Source: DATJPD01 sp036394195 (GTDB lineage Bacteria > Pseudomonadota > Alphaproteobacteria > CACIAM-22H2). Taken from it: a stretch of DNA of 49,056 bases. The stretch is from the NCBI GenBank assembly GCA_036394195.1, contig DASWFO010000187.1, positions 1-49,056 on the forward strand, read 5' to 3'. The first letter of the stretch is position 1. Each line of letters begins with the position of its first letter. Below the pieces are notes generated by a model. The model had not been told where the DNA came from. It was given only the letters and a program-made list of their open reading frames with translations, and searched no databases. Shown here piece by piece: positions 30,496-41,344 of this stretch. The position numbers and the translations under genes were made by a program.

Positions 30496-32334
30496 TTGGG
30501 TTACAGCTGGTTTCGTTCGTTCGTCGCGCGCGTGGTTGGTTCGGTTCGTCGATGGCTCCGGATTGCGCCTCCGTCCCGTCTTGCTTCGATCGCCATCGCC
30601 GTACCTTCGGACAACCCGGTGATTCTCACGGTGGGCGCGACGCCCGCCACCCCGATGCCAATTCCCGCAACTACGGTGAGCATAATGGTTCCTGACAGCG
30701 CCGAGCCCACAGCCACGAGCGAGACGACGAGCGGCGAGCCGAGCCCGGCTACCGACGCGGTCGCTGGTCCCGACGTCAGCGTCGCGACCGAAGTCCATGA
30801 CGCGACAGCCCACGCGACCGCGCCGCAAGAGACAGCGTCTGTTGCCGAGGCGGTCGCCGGTCCCGACGTGAGCGTCGCGACCGACGTCCATGGCGCGACG
30901 GCGCCGCAAGAGGCGGCGTCGCTGGCGGCGACAGTGGACGACATCACGAAACTCGGTGCTGCGGAGATCGCCCGGCGCGTGCGCGCCCGCGAGATCTCGC
31001 CGGTGGCAGTTGTCGAGGCGCATCTGGCGGCGATCGAGCGGACCAATCCGCTGGTGAACGCGGTGGTGACGCTCGCCGCCGATCACGCGCTGGACACCGC
31101 CCGGAAGCTTGAGGCGGACCTCGCCGCGGGCCGGCCGGTTGGACCGCTCGCTGGCGTTCCGGTCGGCATCAAGGACCTGACCGCGACCGCGGGCATCCGC
31201 ACCACCTACGGCGCGACGCTCTACGCCGATAACGTGCCGGCCGAGGACGCGCTGGTCGTGCAGCGGCTCAAGGCCGCGGGCGCCATCGTCATCGGCAAGA
31301 CCAACACGTCCGAATTCGGCGCCGGCGCGCACACGTTCAACGCCGTGTTCGGCGCCACGCGCAATCCGTGGAACCCCGCACTCAGCGCCAGCGGCTCCAC
31401 CGGCGGCGGTGCGGCGGGCCTGCGCTGCGGCATGTTCGCGATCGCCGAAGGGACGGATTTCGGCGGCAGCCTGCGCACGCCGGCGGCGTTCTGCGGCGTG
31501 GTCGGGATTAGGCCGAGCCCGGGCCTGGTGCCGCGCTATCCCAACCCGACGCCGTGGGACATCCTGAGCGTCGCCGGGCCGATGGCGCGCAGCGTCGCCG
31601 ATATGGCGCTGGCGCTCCAGGCGATGGCCGGGCCCAGCCCGTATTCGCCGCTGGTCGTGCCGATGGAGGGCCGTGATTTCGTCGCCGCCGCCAGCGCCGG
31701 CATCAAGCCGGGCTTGCGTGTGGCGTATTGCGCCGACCCGGCGAAGATCGGCGTCGACCATGAGCTCGAGCGCATCTGCCGCGAGGCCGCGTTCCAGCTG
31801 CAAGACGCCGGCGCTTCGGTCGAGGAGACCGATCTCGACCTGTCGATCGGCCGCTCGGCGTTCATCCAGCTCCGCGCCCAGGCGCAGCTGACCCGGCATC
31901 TGCATCATCTCGGCAAGCTGGACAAGCTCGGCTCGAACATTGCCGGCAACATCCGGCTCGGCCTGTCGCAGAGCCCGCGCGACCTGGCGCTCGGCGAGCA
32001 GGGGCAGGCGCAGATCTTCCACGCCTTCCGGCGCTTCTTCGAGCGCTACGACTGCCTGCTGACGCCGTGCACGGCGGTCGGCCCGTTCCCGGTCGAGCAA
32101 AATCATCCGGATTCGATCAACGGCCAGCCGCTCAAGACCTATATCGACTGGGTGGCCCACACCTTCGTGGTGACCCTCGCCGGGCTGCCGGCGATCTCGG
32201 TGCCGTGCGGCTTTACCGCGGCCAATCTGCCGGTGGGCTTGCAGGTCGTCGGCCCGCGCTGGGGCGAGGAAGTCGCGTTCGGCGTCGCCAAGGCGGTCGA
32301 GGACGCCCACCCGGTCGGCTTTCCGTCGCTGTAA
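30496..32334 (+). CDS. Amidase signature family protein with a repeated N-terminal extension
   Basis: From about residue 146 this is an amidase-signature hydrolase: LGAAEIARRVRAREISPVAVVEAHLAAIERTNPLVNA, the catalytic Lys in GVPVGIKDLTATAGI, SGSTGGGAAGLRCGMFAIAEGTDFGGSLRTPAAFCGVVGIRPSPGLVP, and a final LPAISVPCGF. The nucleophile is the Ser of GGSLR, while the cis-Ser position reads Thr in SGSTGGG, which I have seen in one amidase subgroup. The first 145 residues are Ala/Thr/Pro-rich with two units starting AVAGPDVSVAT. The TTG at 30496 is the longest start; ATG at 30655 is possible. The amidase core is clear; the extension is odd. Confidence 0.82.
   Translation: MGYSWFRSFVARVVGSVRRWLRIAPPSRLASIAIAVPSDNPVILTVGATPATPMPIPATTVSIMVPDSAEPTATSETTSGEPSPATDAVAGPDVSVATEVHDATAHATAPQETASVAEAVAGPDVSVATDVHGATAPQEAASLAATVDDITKLGAAEIARRVRAREISPVAVVEAHLAAIERTNPLVNAVVTLAADHALDTARKLEADLAAGRPVGPLAGVPVGIKDLTATAGIRTTYGATLYADNVPAEDALVVQRLKAAGAIVIGKTNTSEFGAGAHTFNAVFGATRNPWNPALSASGSTGGGAAGLRCGMFAIAEGTDFGGSLRTPAAFCGVVGIRPSPGLVPRYPNPTPWDILSVAGPMARSVADMALALQAMAGPSPYSPLVVPMEGRDFVAAASAGIKPGLRVAYCADPAKIGVDHELERICREAAFQLQDAGASVEETDLDLSIGRSAFIQLRAQAQLTRHLHHLGKLDKLGSNIAGNIRLGLSQSPRDLALGEQGQAQIFHAFRRFFERYDCLLTPCTAVGPFPVEQNHPDSINGQPLKTYIDWVAHTFVVTLAGLPAISVPCGFTAANLPVGLQVVGPRWGEEVAFGVAKAVEDAHPVGFPSL
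30757..30930 (+). repeat. Imperfect tandem repeat in the amidase N-terminal extension
   Basis: Unit 1 (30757-30849, 31 codons) and unit 2 (30850-30930, 27 codons) both start GCGGTCGCYGGTCCCGACGT and encode AVAGPDVSVAT-(E/D)VH. Unit 2 lacks a 12-nt block encoding four residues. DNA identity is high over the first 45 nt. Confidence 0.8.
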
Positions 32335-32362
32335 ACGGGCCTAAGGGAACCGAAATACGATT

Positions 32363-32433
32363 CGTCACCCCCGCGAAAGCGGGGGTCCATCGTGCCGACG
32401 GAAAAATGGATGCCCGCCTTCGCGGGCATGACG
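32363..32433. repeat. REP-like convergent palindromic repeat
   Basis: Left half CGTCACCCCCGCGAAAGCGG (32363-32382) and right half CCGCCTTCGCGGGCATGACG (32414-32433) are imperfect inverted copies, each with its own small hairpin. It lies between convergent genes and may act as a bidirectional terminator. This type is common in alphaproteobacterial genomes. Confidence 0.75.
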
Positions 32434-32473
32434 AGTTTTTCTTTCGGCTCTAACTGCGCGAGCGGTCCAGCCA

Positions 32474-33517
32474 CTAAGCGCTTGCGCGCGCCTTCGCGTT
32501 CTCGCGCCGGACCACGACGCAGAGATAGACCAGCTGCAGCGCCAGCGCCGGCAGGAAGACCAGCGGGCGCGACGCCGGCGGCAGCTGGACCATCCACAGG
32601 GCGCCGGCGCCTTGCAGCACGGCGATGGCGCTGAGCAGCGCCGTCGCGCGGCCGTGGCCGAAGCCGGAATGAGCGAAGCGCTGGTAGAGATGCGAGCGGT
32701 GCGCCTGGGTCACGTTCTCGCCGAGCCGCGCGCGCCGGATCGCGGTGTACGCGGTGTCGAAGATGAAGTGGAAAAGCAGCAGCGGCACCAGCAGGATCAG
32801 CGTGCCGGTGGTGTCGTAGCGCGCCATCAGCACCCCCGTCGCGGCGAAGCCAAAGCCCAGGAACTGGCTGCCGACGTCGCCCATGAAGATCTTCGCCGGC
32901 GGCAGGTTGAACACGAGGAATCCGAGGCTCGCCGCGGCCAGCGTGCAGGCGATCGTAGACTCATTTATCTGAGCCAGGTTGATCGCCGCCAGGGTCAGGA
33001 AGATCCCGGCAATGACCGCGGTCCCGCCGGCGAGGCCGTCGATGCCGTCCATGAAGTTGTAGGCGTTGGTCATCCCGACCAGCCACAGCAGGGTGACCAC
33101 CGGGCCGAACGCCCCCAGATGGACCGGACCGATGCCGGCGATGTAGAGCGTGTCGACGACGAGGCCGAGCGCGATGGCGATGCCGCCGGCTGCCGACTGC
33201 ACGCCGAGCTTGAATAGGAACGAGCGCGTGCTGACGTCGTCGGCGAACCCGCCCATTGCGGCGATCAGGCCGCCGAGCAGGACCGCGAAAAACGCATTGT
33301 CGCGCAGCACCGCCGGATGGCCGTCGATGCCGAGCGCCAGCATGCCGAGCACGGTCGCGGTCACGATGCCGAGGCCGCCGCTGCGCGGGACCGGTGTGGC
33401 GTGCGACGAGCGCTCGTTGGGATGGTCGAGCAGCAGCCGCCGCCGCGCGACGCCATACGTGACCGCCGCCGCGAGGCCCGCCACCACGGCGCAATACAGG
33501 AAAATCCCGAGGATCAT
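32474..33517 (-). CDS. MraY/WecA-like UDP-sugar:polyprenyl-phosphate sugar-1-phosphate transferase
   Basis: This 347-residue integral membrane protein of the MraY/WecA/TagO superfamily has about ten TM segments. Catalytic loops are present: GGFADDVSTRSFLFKLGVQ (Asp pair), NAYNFMDGIDGLAGGTAVIAG, FMGDVGSQFLGFGFA and the C-terminal HRSHLYQRFAHSG in place of the HIHH loop. The enzyme transfers a sugar-1-phosphate to undecaprenyl phosphate and starts a polysaccharide. Its ATG overlaps the xdhC stop by 4 nt, an unusual partner. The sugar donor is not defined by sequence. Confidence 0.9.
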   Translation of the reverse strand: MILGIFLYCAVVAGLAAAVTYGVARRRLLLDHPNERSSHATPVPRSGGLGIVTATVLGMLALGIDGHPAVLRDNAFFAVLLGGLIAAMGGFADDVSTRSFLFKLGVQSAAGGIAIALGLVVDTLYIAGIGPVHLGAFGPVVTLLWLVGMTNAYNFMDGIDGLAGGTAVIAGIFLTLAAINLAQINESTIACTLAAASLGFLVFNLPPAKIFMGDVGSQFLGFGFAATGVLMARYDTTGTLILLVPLLLFHFIFDTAYTAIRRARLGENVTQAHRSHLYQRFAHSGFGHGRATALLSAIAVLQGAGALWMVQLPPASRPLVFLPALALQLVYLCVVVRRENAKARASA

Positions 33518-34350
33518 GATGCGGCGGTCGTCTCCGCCTTCGGGGGCGATACGGCGGGCCTCTCTCGGCGCGCCGCATCGCGCAGCGACAGCAGCTCGGC
33601 CGCCACCGCGATCGCGATCTCGCGCGGATGCTTGCCCTCGAGGCCCGGCAGGCCGATCGGGCAGCGCAGCCGGCCGATCAGCTCCGCCGAGAAGCCCTTG
33701 CGCGCCAAGCGGCCCTCGAAGTTCCGGCGCTTGGTCGCCGAGCCGATCACGCCGACATAACGGCAATCGCCGCGCTTCAGCAGCCGCTCGCAGATCTGGA
33801 GATCGAGGTCGTGGCTGTGGGTCATCACCAGCGCGTAGGCGCCGGGCGGCACGTCCTTCACCTCATCCTCGGGGTAATCGGTGAGGATCCGGGTCGCGTT
33901 GGGCGGGATGTCGGCCGGGAACTGCTCGGGCCGCGAATCGATCCACAAGACCCGCGCGGGGGCTCCGGCCAGCACGCCGACCAGCGCCTTGCCGACATGG
34001 CCGGCGCCGAACAGCGCGATCGTGAAATCCGACGGCACGAACGGCTCGAGCAGCAGGGTCACCTTGCCGCCGCAGCATTGGCCGAGCGCCGGTCCCAGCG
34101 ACAAGCTCTCGAGCCGCGCCTCGGCGACGCCGTCGCGCAGCATCGCGCGCGCCAGCTCGGTCGCCTTCAGCTCGAGATGTCCGCCGCCGATCGAGCCGCT
34201 CTGGCTGAAGATCGTGACAACGAGCTTGGTGCCGCTCTCGCGGGGGGCGGAGCCTTTGATGTCGGCGAGCGTCACCAGCACGCATGGCTCGCCGCGGGCC
34301 TTGAGGTCCGCGAGCGCCGACAGCCAGTCGTTGGGGTCTGTCGCGGTCAT
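33514..34350 (-). CDS. xdhC: Xanthine dehydrogenase accessory protein XdhC
   Basis: This 278-residue protein is of the XdhC/CoxI family. XdhC binds molybdenum cofactor, promotes its sulfuration and delivers it to XdhB. The N-terminal half has ADIKGSAPRESGTKLVVT, IGGGHLELKATELA and LGQCCGGKVTLLLEPF, whose paired Cys are conserved. The C-terminal half has a Rossmann motif IALFGAGHVGKALVGVLAG, then RCPIGLPGLEGKHPREIAIAVAAELL. The ATG at 34350 gives the family start, and a longer frame runs into repeat DNA. It is downstream of xdhB across a 137-nt palindromic repeat. Confidence 0.92.
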   Translation of the reverse strand: MTATDPNDWLSALADLKARGEPCVLVTLADIKGSAPRESGTKLVVTIFSQSGSIGGGHLELKATELARAMLRDGVAEARLESLSLGPALGQCCGGKVTLLLEPFVPSDFTIALFGAGHVGKALVGVLAGAPARVLWIDSRPEQFPADIPPNATRILTDYPEDEVKDVPPGAYALVMTHSHDLDLQICERLLKRGDCRYVGVIGSATKRRNFEGRLARKGFSAELIGRLRCPIGLPGLEGKHPREIAIAVAAELLSLRDAARRERPAVSPPKAETTAAS

Positions 34351-34353
34351 AGA

Positions 34354-34466
34354 CACCCCCCATCCCAACCTTCCCCCGCAAGGGGGGAGGGAGTCGGAAT
34401 GAGGCACCCTCTTATAATCCCTCCCCCTTGATGGGGGAGGGTAGGGTGGGGGTGGGGCAACCTAGA
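34354..34466. repeat. Roughly 110-nt near-palindromic repeat between xdhC and xdhB
   Basis: The left arm (CACCCCCCATCCCAACCTTCC onward, ending GGGGGGAGGG) and right arm (CCCTCCCCC through GGGTGGGGGTGGGG) are inverted copies with small gaps; each also contains its own hairpin (CCCCCGCAAGGGGG and CCCCCTTGATGGGGG). It lies inside the xdh transcription unit, so the mRNA would fold into a long stem. Confidence 0.75.
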
Positions 34467-34487
34467 GAAAAATCCAAACGTCATGAT

Positions 34488-36828
<2,341 letters not shown>

Positions 36829-36836
<8 letters not shown>

Positions 36837-38274
36837 AGGCGATCCTCGCGTTCGCGACCCCGGTCGTCTCGAGGTGGAACCGGCGCAGCAGGTTCTTGGC
36901 CGCGGTGAGCCGGTAGGCGGCACTGGCGCGGAAATCGTCGATCGGCGCGAAATCCTGGTCGAGGGCGGCACCCGCGGCGGTCGCGGTGGCGGTCGTCCAT
37001 GGCCGACCGATCAATGCCGCCTCCGCCGCCTTGGCGCGTTTCGGCGTGGCGGCCATGCCGCCGAAGGCGACCCGTGCCTCTTTCACGGTGCCGCCCTCGA
37101 TGCGCAGCGCGAACGCGGCACACACCGACGAGATGTCCTGATCGAGCCGTTTCGACAGCTTATAGGCGGCAAACTCAAGTCCCGGCGACGGCAGCGGAAC
37201 GCGAACCCGCGCCACGATCTCGCTGGGGCGCAGCGCCGTCTTGCGATAATCGACGAAGAACTCCTCGAGCGGCATCTCGCGCTCGCCATGCAGCCCGATC
37301 ACAACCACACTGGCGTCGAGCGCCATCAGCGCCGGCGGGCCGTCGCCGATCGGCGAGGCGTTCGCGATATTGCCCCCGATGGTCGCCACGTTGCGGATCG
37401 GCGGCGAGGCGAAGCGGCGCACGAACTCGCCGAAATTCGGCCAGTAGCGCTCGAGCGCCGGCAGCGCGTCGGCCCAGGTGGCGTTGCAGCCGATCTCGAG
37501 GACGCCCTCCGCCGTCGCCACCGAGCGCAGCTCGGCGATTTCGCCCAGCCACACGATGCGCTGGAACTCGCGATGCTGCTTGGTCACGAACAGGCCGAAA
37601 TCCGTCCCCCCGGCGAGCAGGGCGGCGTCCGGATTCCGCTTCAGGATCTCGCCGAGCTCGCCCAGGCTACGTGGTGCCAAGAACTCCTTGCCGCCGGCCG
37701 TGTAATGCAGGCCGGTCAGGCGGCCGAGCCGCTTCAGCCGGCCATACATCGTGGGATCGCGGTCGAACTTGTCGTCGCTCGGCCCCTCGTACATGTGGCG
37801 GGCGGCGTCGAGGATCGGCCGGTAGCCCGTGCAGCGGCACAGATTCCCGGCTAGCACCTGCAGCACGTCCTCGCGCGTCGGCGACTTGTCGTTATGCCAG
37901 AGGGCGAACAGCGACATCGCAAAACCAGGCGTGCAGAAGCCGCATTGCGAGCCATGGGAGTCGACCAGCGCCCGCTGCACCGGGTGCAGGCTGCCGTCGG
38001 CCTCGCGCAGGCCCTCGACCGTGATCAGATGCCGCCCGTCGAGTGCCGGGACGAATCGGATGCACGAGTTGACCGCGCGGTAGTCGATGCTGCCCCGGGC
38101 GTTGGCCTCGGCCAGCACCACCGTGCAGGCGCCGCAGTCCCCCTCGGCGCAGCCTTCCTTGGTGCCGCAGCGGCGCTCATGATTGCGCAGATATTCGAGC
38201 ACGGTCGTGGTCGGATCGAGACCGTCGACCGTGCGCTCTTCGCCATTCAGCAGGAACCGGACCGCGTCTGACAC
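36829..38274 (-). CDS. xdhA: Xanthine dehydrogenase small subunit (2Fe-2S and FAD domains)
   Basis: This 481-residue subunit has a plant-type [2Fe-2S] cluster ligated by Cys42, Cys47, Cys50 and Cys71, then a second cluster by Cys111, Cys114, Cys146 and Cys148 (QCGFCTPG and NLCRCTG). The FAD domain follows from about residue 185 with FLAPRSLGELGEILKRNPDAALLAGGTDFGLFVTK and NVATIGGNIANASPIGDGPPALMALDA. It passes electrons from the molybdenum site to FAD and NAD. It is the first gene of the operon; the promoter must lie in 38275-38484, shared with the divergent DUF1028 operon. Confidence 0.94.
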
Positions 38275-38423
38275 GATAAACCTCTGGTCCGACTGTGCGA
38301 CGCGCGGGGCCGGGACGCAAGCGACCTCGCAGCCGATGGTATAGGAGTTTGATCATAGCGTGGCCGCGCTTTCGCGGCGCCCAGTACCTGACGAATACGT
38401 GAACTTGCGACCAGCTTGAGGTG

Positions 38424-38439
38424 CGGCACGCTCCTTGCT
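38424..38439 (+). promoter_or_regulatory. Sigma-54 (RpoN) type -24/-12 promoter
   Basis: CGGCACGCTCCTTGCT has GG at 38425-38426, exactly 10 nt, then GC at 38437-38438, and differs from the consensus TGGCACG-N4-TTGCW by one base. The predicted start near 38450 gives a 35-nt leader to the ATG at 38485. RpoN promoters drive nitrogen-regulated transport, which would suit a peptide transporter. Confidence 0.75.
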
Positions 38440-38484
38440 AAAGCCTGCGGTGCCGCGCCGTTCCTGGCGCTGTGCCGTCATTGG

Positions 38485-39210
38485 ATGTCCATGACCTGGT
38501 CGATCGTCGCCCGCCATGACCGTGGGACCGCGTTCGGCGTGGCGATCGCCACCCGCTTCTTCGCCGTCGGCGCGCTCTGTGCGCATGCCCGGAGCGGGGT
38601 CGGGGCGCTCGCCACCCAGGCGCTGGTCAATCCTGTCTATGGCCGCCGCGGGCTCGATCTCCTGGAGCAGGACATCCCGCCGGCCGAGGTGGTGAAGTCG
38701 CTGACCGCCCCCGACCAGGGTCGCGATCATCGGCAACTGCACATGATCGACCGGCAGGGCCGCAGCGCCGCGTTCACCGGCTCGGCCTGCATCGATTGGT
38801 GCGGGCATGTGATCCGCGACGAGTTCTCGGTCGCCGGCAACATGCTGGCGGGCCCGCGCGTCATCGAAGACAGTGCCGCGGCGTACGAAGCAGCACAGGC
38901 GCTGCCGTTTGCCGAGCGCCTCCTCCGCGCCCTCGAGGCTGGCCAGGCGGCGGGCGGTGACAAGCGCGGCAAGCAGGCGGCGGCGCTTCTGATCTATACA
39001 AGCGAGGACTATCCGGCCCTCGACCTGCGGGTCGACGATCACGAGGAGCCGCTGGCCGAGCTGCGCCGGCTCTACGACAAGAGCTTCGAGCGCTTTCAGC
39101 CGTTTCTCACGTGCCTGCCGAGCCGGGCGAGGCCGGCCGGGATCTTCGACCGCGCCGCGATTGAGACCGAGATCGCGCGCTTTAAGGCCGACCGCGGCGA
39201 GGACGCATGA
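38485..39210 (+). CDS. DUF1028 family protein (putative Ntn-hydrolase)
   Basis: This 241-residue protein is of the DUF1028 family: MTWSIVARHDRGTAFGVAIATRFFAVGALCAHARSGVGALATQALVNPVYGRRGLDLL, then SACIDWCGHVIRDEFSVAGNMLAGPRVIEDS and ALLIYTSEDYPALDLRVDDHEEPLAELRRLYD. The fold is predicted as an Ntn-hydrolase, possibly an autoprocessed peptidase or amidase. ATG codons at 38485 and 38491 both fit, the second giving the family MTWSIVARHD start. It is the first gene of the peptide-transporter operon; its stop overlaps the next ATG (ATGA). Confidence 0.88.
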   Translation: MSMTWSIVARHDRGTAFGVAIATRFFAVGALCAHARSGVGALATQALVNPVYGRRGLDLLEQDIPPAEVVKSLTAPDQGRDHRQLHMIDRQGRSAAFTGSACIDWCGHVIRDEFSVAGNMLAGPRVIEDSAAAYEAAQALPFAERLLRALEAGQAAGGDKRGKQAAALLIYTSEDYPALDLRVDDHEEPLAELRRLYDKSFERFQPFLTCLPSRARPAGIFDRAAIETEIARFKADRGEDA

Positions 39211-40193
39211 CGGCGCTGCTCGAGGTGCGCGACCTCAAGACCTATTTCGCGACCGACGGCGGCGAGTTCCGCGCCGTCGACGGCGTCAGCTTCAAACTCG
39301 AGGCGGGACGCACGCTCGGCATCGTCGGCGAATCGGGCTGTGGCAAGAGCGTCACCTCGCTGTCGATCATGGGCCTGGTGCCACAGCCGCCGGGCCGCAT
39401 CGCCGGCGGCGAGATCCTGTTCGAAGGCGTCGACCTGCTGAAGCTGCCGGCCGCGGGGATGCGCGAGCTGCGCGGCAACAAGCTGTCGATGATCTTCCAG
39501 GAGCCGATGACCTCGCTGAACCCCGCGTTCACGGTCGGCGACCAGATCGTCGAGGGCATCCTGCGCCACCGCGGCGGCGGGCGGGCGGCCGCCAAAGCGC
39601 GCGCCATCGAGATGCTGCGCGTGGTGCGCATTCCCTCACCGGAGCAGCGCTTCGACGAATATCCCCACCGCCTGTCCGGCGGCATGCGCCAGCGGGCGAT
39701 GATCGCCATGGCGCTCGCCTGCGAGCCGCGGCTGCTGATTGCCGACGAGCCGACCACCGCCCTCGACGTCACCATCCAGGCGCAGATCCTGGACCTGATG
39801 CGGGCCCTCCGTGCCGAGACGGGAACCGCGATCATCCTGATCACCCATGATCTCGGCGTGATTGCCGAGATCGCCGACGACGTGGCGGTCATGTATGCCG
39901 GCCGCATCGTCGAACGCGCCCCGGTGCAGGCGCTGTTCGCCAATCCGCAGCATCCGTACACGATCGGCCTCCTCGGCTCGATCCCGAAGCTCAATGTCGA
40001 GCAGGAGCGGCTGGCGGTCATCGAGGGCCAGGTCCCGAACCCGTTGCAAGCGATCGGCGGATGCCCGTTTCATCCGCGCTGTCCGTTCGCGGACGAGCAG
40101 TGCCGGCGGGCCCTGCCGCCGCTCGGCGACATCACGGCGGGCCACCAGGCTGCCTGCTGGAAGGCGCCGCTCGAGGCAAAGGTTCCGGCATGA
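39207..40193 (+). CDS. dppD: Peptide ABC transporter ATP-binding protein (DppD/OppD family)
   Basis: The 328-residue ATPase has Walker A GESGCGKS (residues 41-48), the signature LSGGM (156-160), Walker B LLIADEP (176-182) and a switch His in ITHDLGV. The C-terminal oligopeptide-transporter domain has Cys-rich CPFHPRCPFADEQC, likely binding an Fe-S cluster as in DppD/OppD. It works with the DppF-like gene that follows. The ATG overlaps the DUF1028 stop. Whether the transported substrate is dipeptides, opines, or other compounds is not known. Confidence 0.92.
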   Translation: MTALLEVRDLKTYFATDGGEFRAVDGVSFKLEAGRTLGIVGESGCGKSVTSLSIMGLVPQPPGRIAGGEILFEGVDLLKLPAAGMRELRGNKLSMIFQEPMTSLNPAFTVGDQIVEGILRHRGGGRAAAKARAIEMLRVVRIPSPEQRFDEYPHRLSGGMRQRAMIAMALACEPRLLIADEPTTALDVTIQAQILDLMRALRAETGTAIILITHDLGVIAEIADDVAVMYAGRIVERAPVQALFANPQHPYTIGLLGSIPKLNVEQERLAVIEGQVPNPLQAIGGCPFHPRCPFADEQCRRALPPLGDITAGHQAACWKAPLEAKVPA

Positions 40194-41278
40194 CCGCTTC
40201 GGGGCCGCTGCTGCGGGTCCAGGACCTGGTGAAGCATTTTCCCGTCCGCGCCAGCCTGTTTCGGCGGGACAGCGGCCTGGTGCGCGCCGTCGACGGCATC
40301 ACCTTCGACGTGGCGGCGGGCGAGACTTTGGCGATGGTCGGCGAGAGCGGCTGCGGCAAATCGACCGCCGGACGGCTGGTGCTCCGCCTTCTCGAGCCGA
40401 CCTCGGGATCCGTCCTCTTCGACGGCCAGGACATCTTCGCGCTCGACGAGGCGCGGATGCGCGCCCTCCGGCGCCAGATGCAGATCATCTTTCAGGACCC
40501 GTACGGCTCGCTCAACCCGCGCATGACCGTCGGCCAAATGGTCGGCGAGCCGCTGGTCCTGCACGGCCTCGCCGAGGGCCCGGCGCGGCAACGCCGGGTG
40601 GCGGAGCTTCTGCGCATCGTCGGCCTCGCGCCGCAGCACGCGCAGCGTTATCCGCATGAATTCTCCGGCGGGCAGCGCCAGCGCATCGGCATCGCGCGCG
40701 CCCTGGCGGTCGAGCCGCGGCTGATCGTATGCGACGAGCCGGTGTCGGCGCTGGACGTCTCGATCCAGGCCCAGGTGATCAACCTGCTGCAGGACCTGCA
40801 GCGGCGGTTCGGGCTGGCCTATATCTTCATCGCCCACGACCTCGCGGTGGTGAAGCATATCGCGGCCAAGGTCGCGGTGATGTATCTCGGCAAGATCGTC
40901 GAGCACGCGGACAAGCGCGATCTCTTCGCGCGGCCGCGCCATCCCTATACCCAGGCGCTGCTCTCCGCGATCCCGGTGCCGGATCCCACGGCCAAGCGGG
41001 CGCGCATCATCCTGCAGGGTGACGTGCCGAGCCCGCTGGCACCGCCGTCCGGCTGCCGCTTCCGTACCCGCTGCCCGTACGCGCGCGAACGCTGCGCCAG
41101 CGAAGAGCCGCATCTGCTCGCGAGCGGCAGCGGTCACTCGGTGGCCTGTCATTTCTGGCGCGAGATCGAGCCGCCGCGCGATCTGGTGCCCGGCGGCGGT
41201 CAAATGGCGGCGAACGACCGTCTGACACGGCTGCAGGCGGCGTTCCAGTCCGGTGCCGCCGGCGCGGGTTCGACTTAG
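40190..41278 (+). CDS. dppF: Peptide ABC transporter ATP-binding protein (DppF/OppF family)
   Basis: The 362-residue ATPase is the second of the pair. Walker A is GESGCGKS (residues 51-58), the signature is FSGGQRQRIGIARAL, Walker B is LIVCDEP and the switch is IAHDLAV. The C-terminal region has CRFRTRCPYARERC, again a Cys cluster. The start overlaps the previous stop by 4 nt (ATGA). About 40 extra residues after the Cys cluster, ending AAGAGST, are low-complexity and unusual for DppF. Confidence 0.92.
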   Translation: MTASGPLLRVQDLVKHFPVRASLFRRDSGLVRAVDGITFDVAAGETLAMVGESGCGKSTAGRLVLRLLEPTSGSVLFDGQDIFALDEARMRALRRQMQIIFQDPYGSLNPRMTVGQMVGEPLVLHGLAEGPARQRRVAELLRIVGLAPQHAQRYPHEFSGGQRQRIGIARALAVEPRLIVCDEPVSALDVSIQAQVINLLQDLQRRFGLAYIFIAHDLAVVKHIAAKVAVMYLGKIVEHADKRDLFARPRHPYTQALLSAIPVPDPTAKRARIILQGDVPSPLAPPSGCRFRTRCPYARERCASEEPHLLASGSGHSVACHFWREIEPPRDLVPGGGQMAANDRLTRLQAAFQSGAAGAGST

Positions 41279-41344
41279 CGGGTGGCCGCCGGTATGGTGT
41301 TTGCAACGAAGTCGCGCCTCAAAGCGCCGCACAGGAGGAGCAGG

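Noticed and set aside
30232..32310. Minus-strand open frame of about 690 codons opposite the amidase
   Set aside because: Shadow of the amidase; crosses the divergent promoter region and contains no conserved motif.
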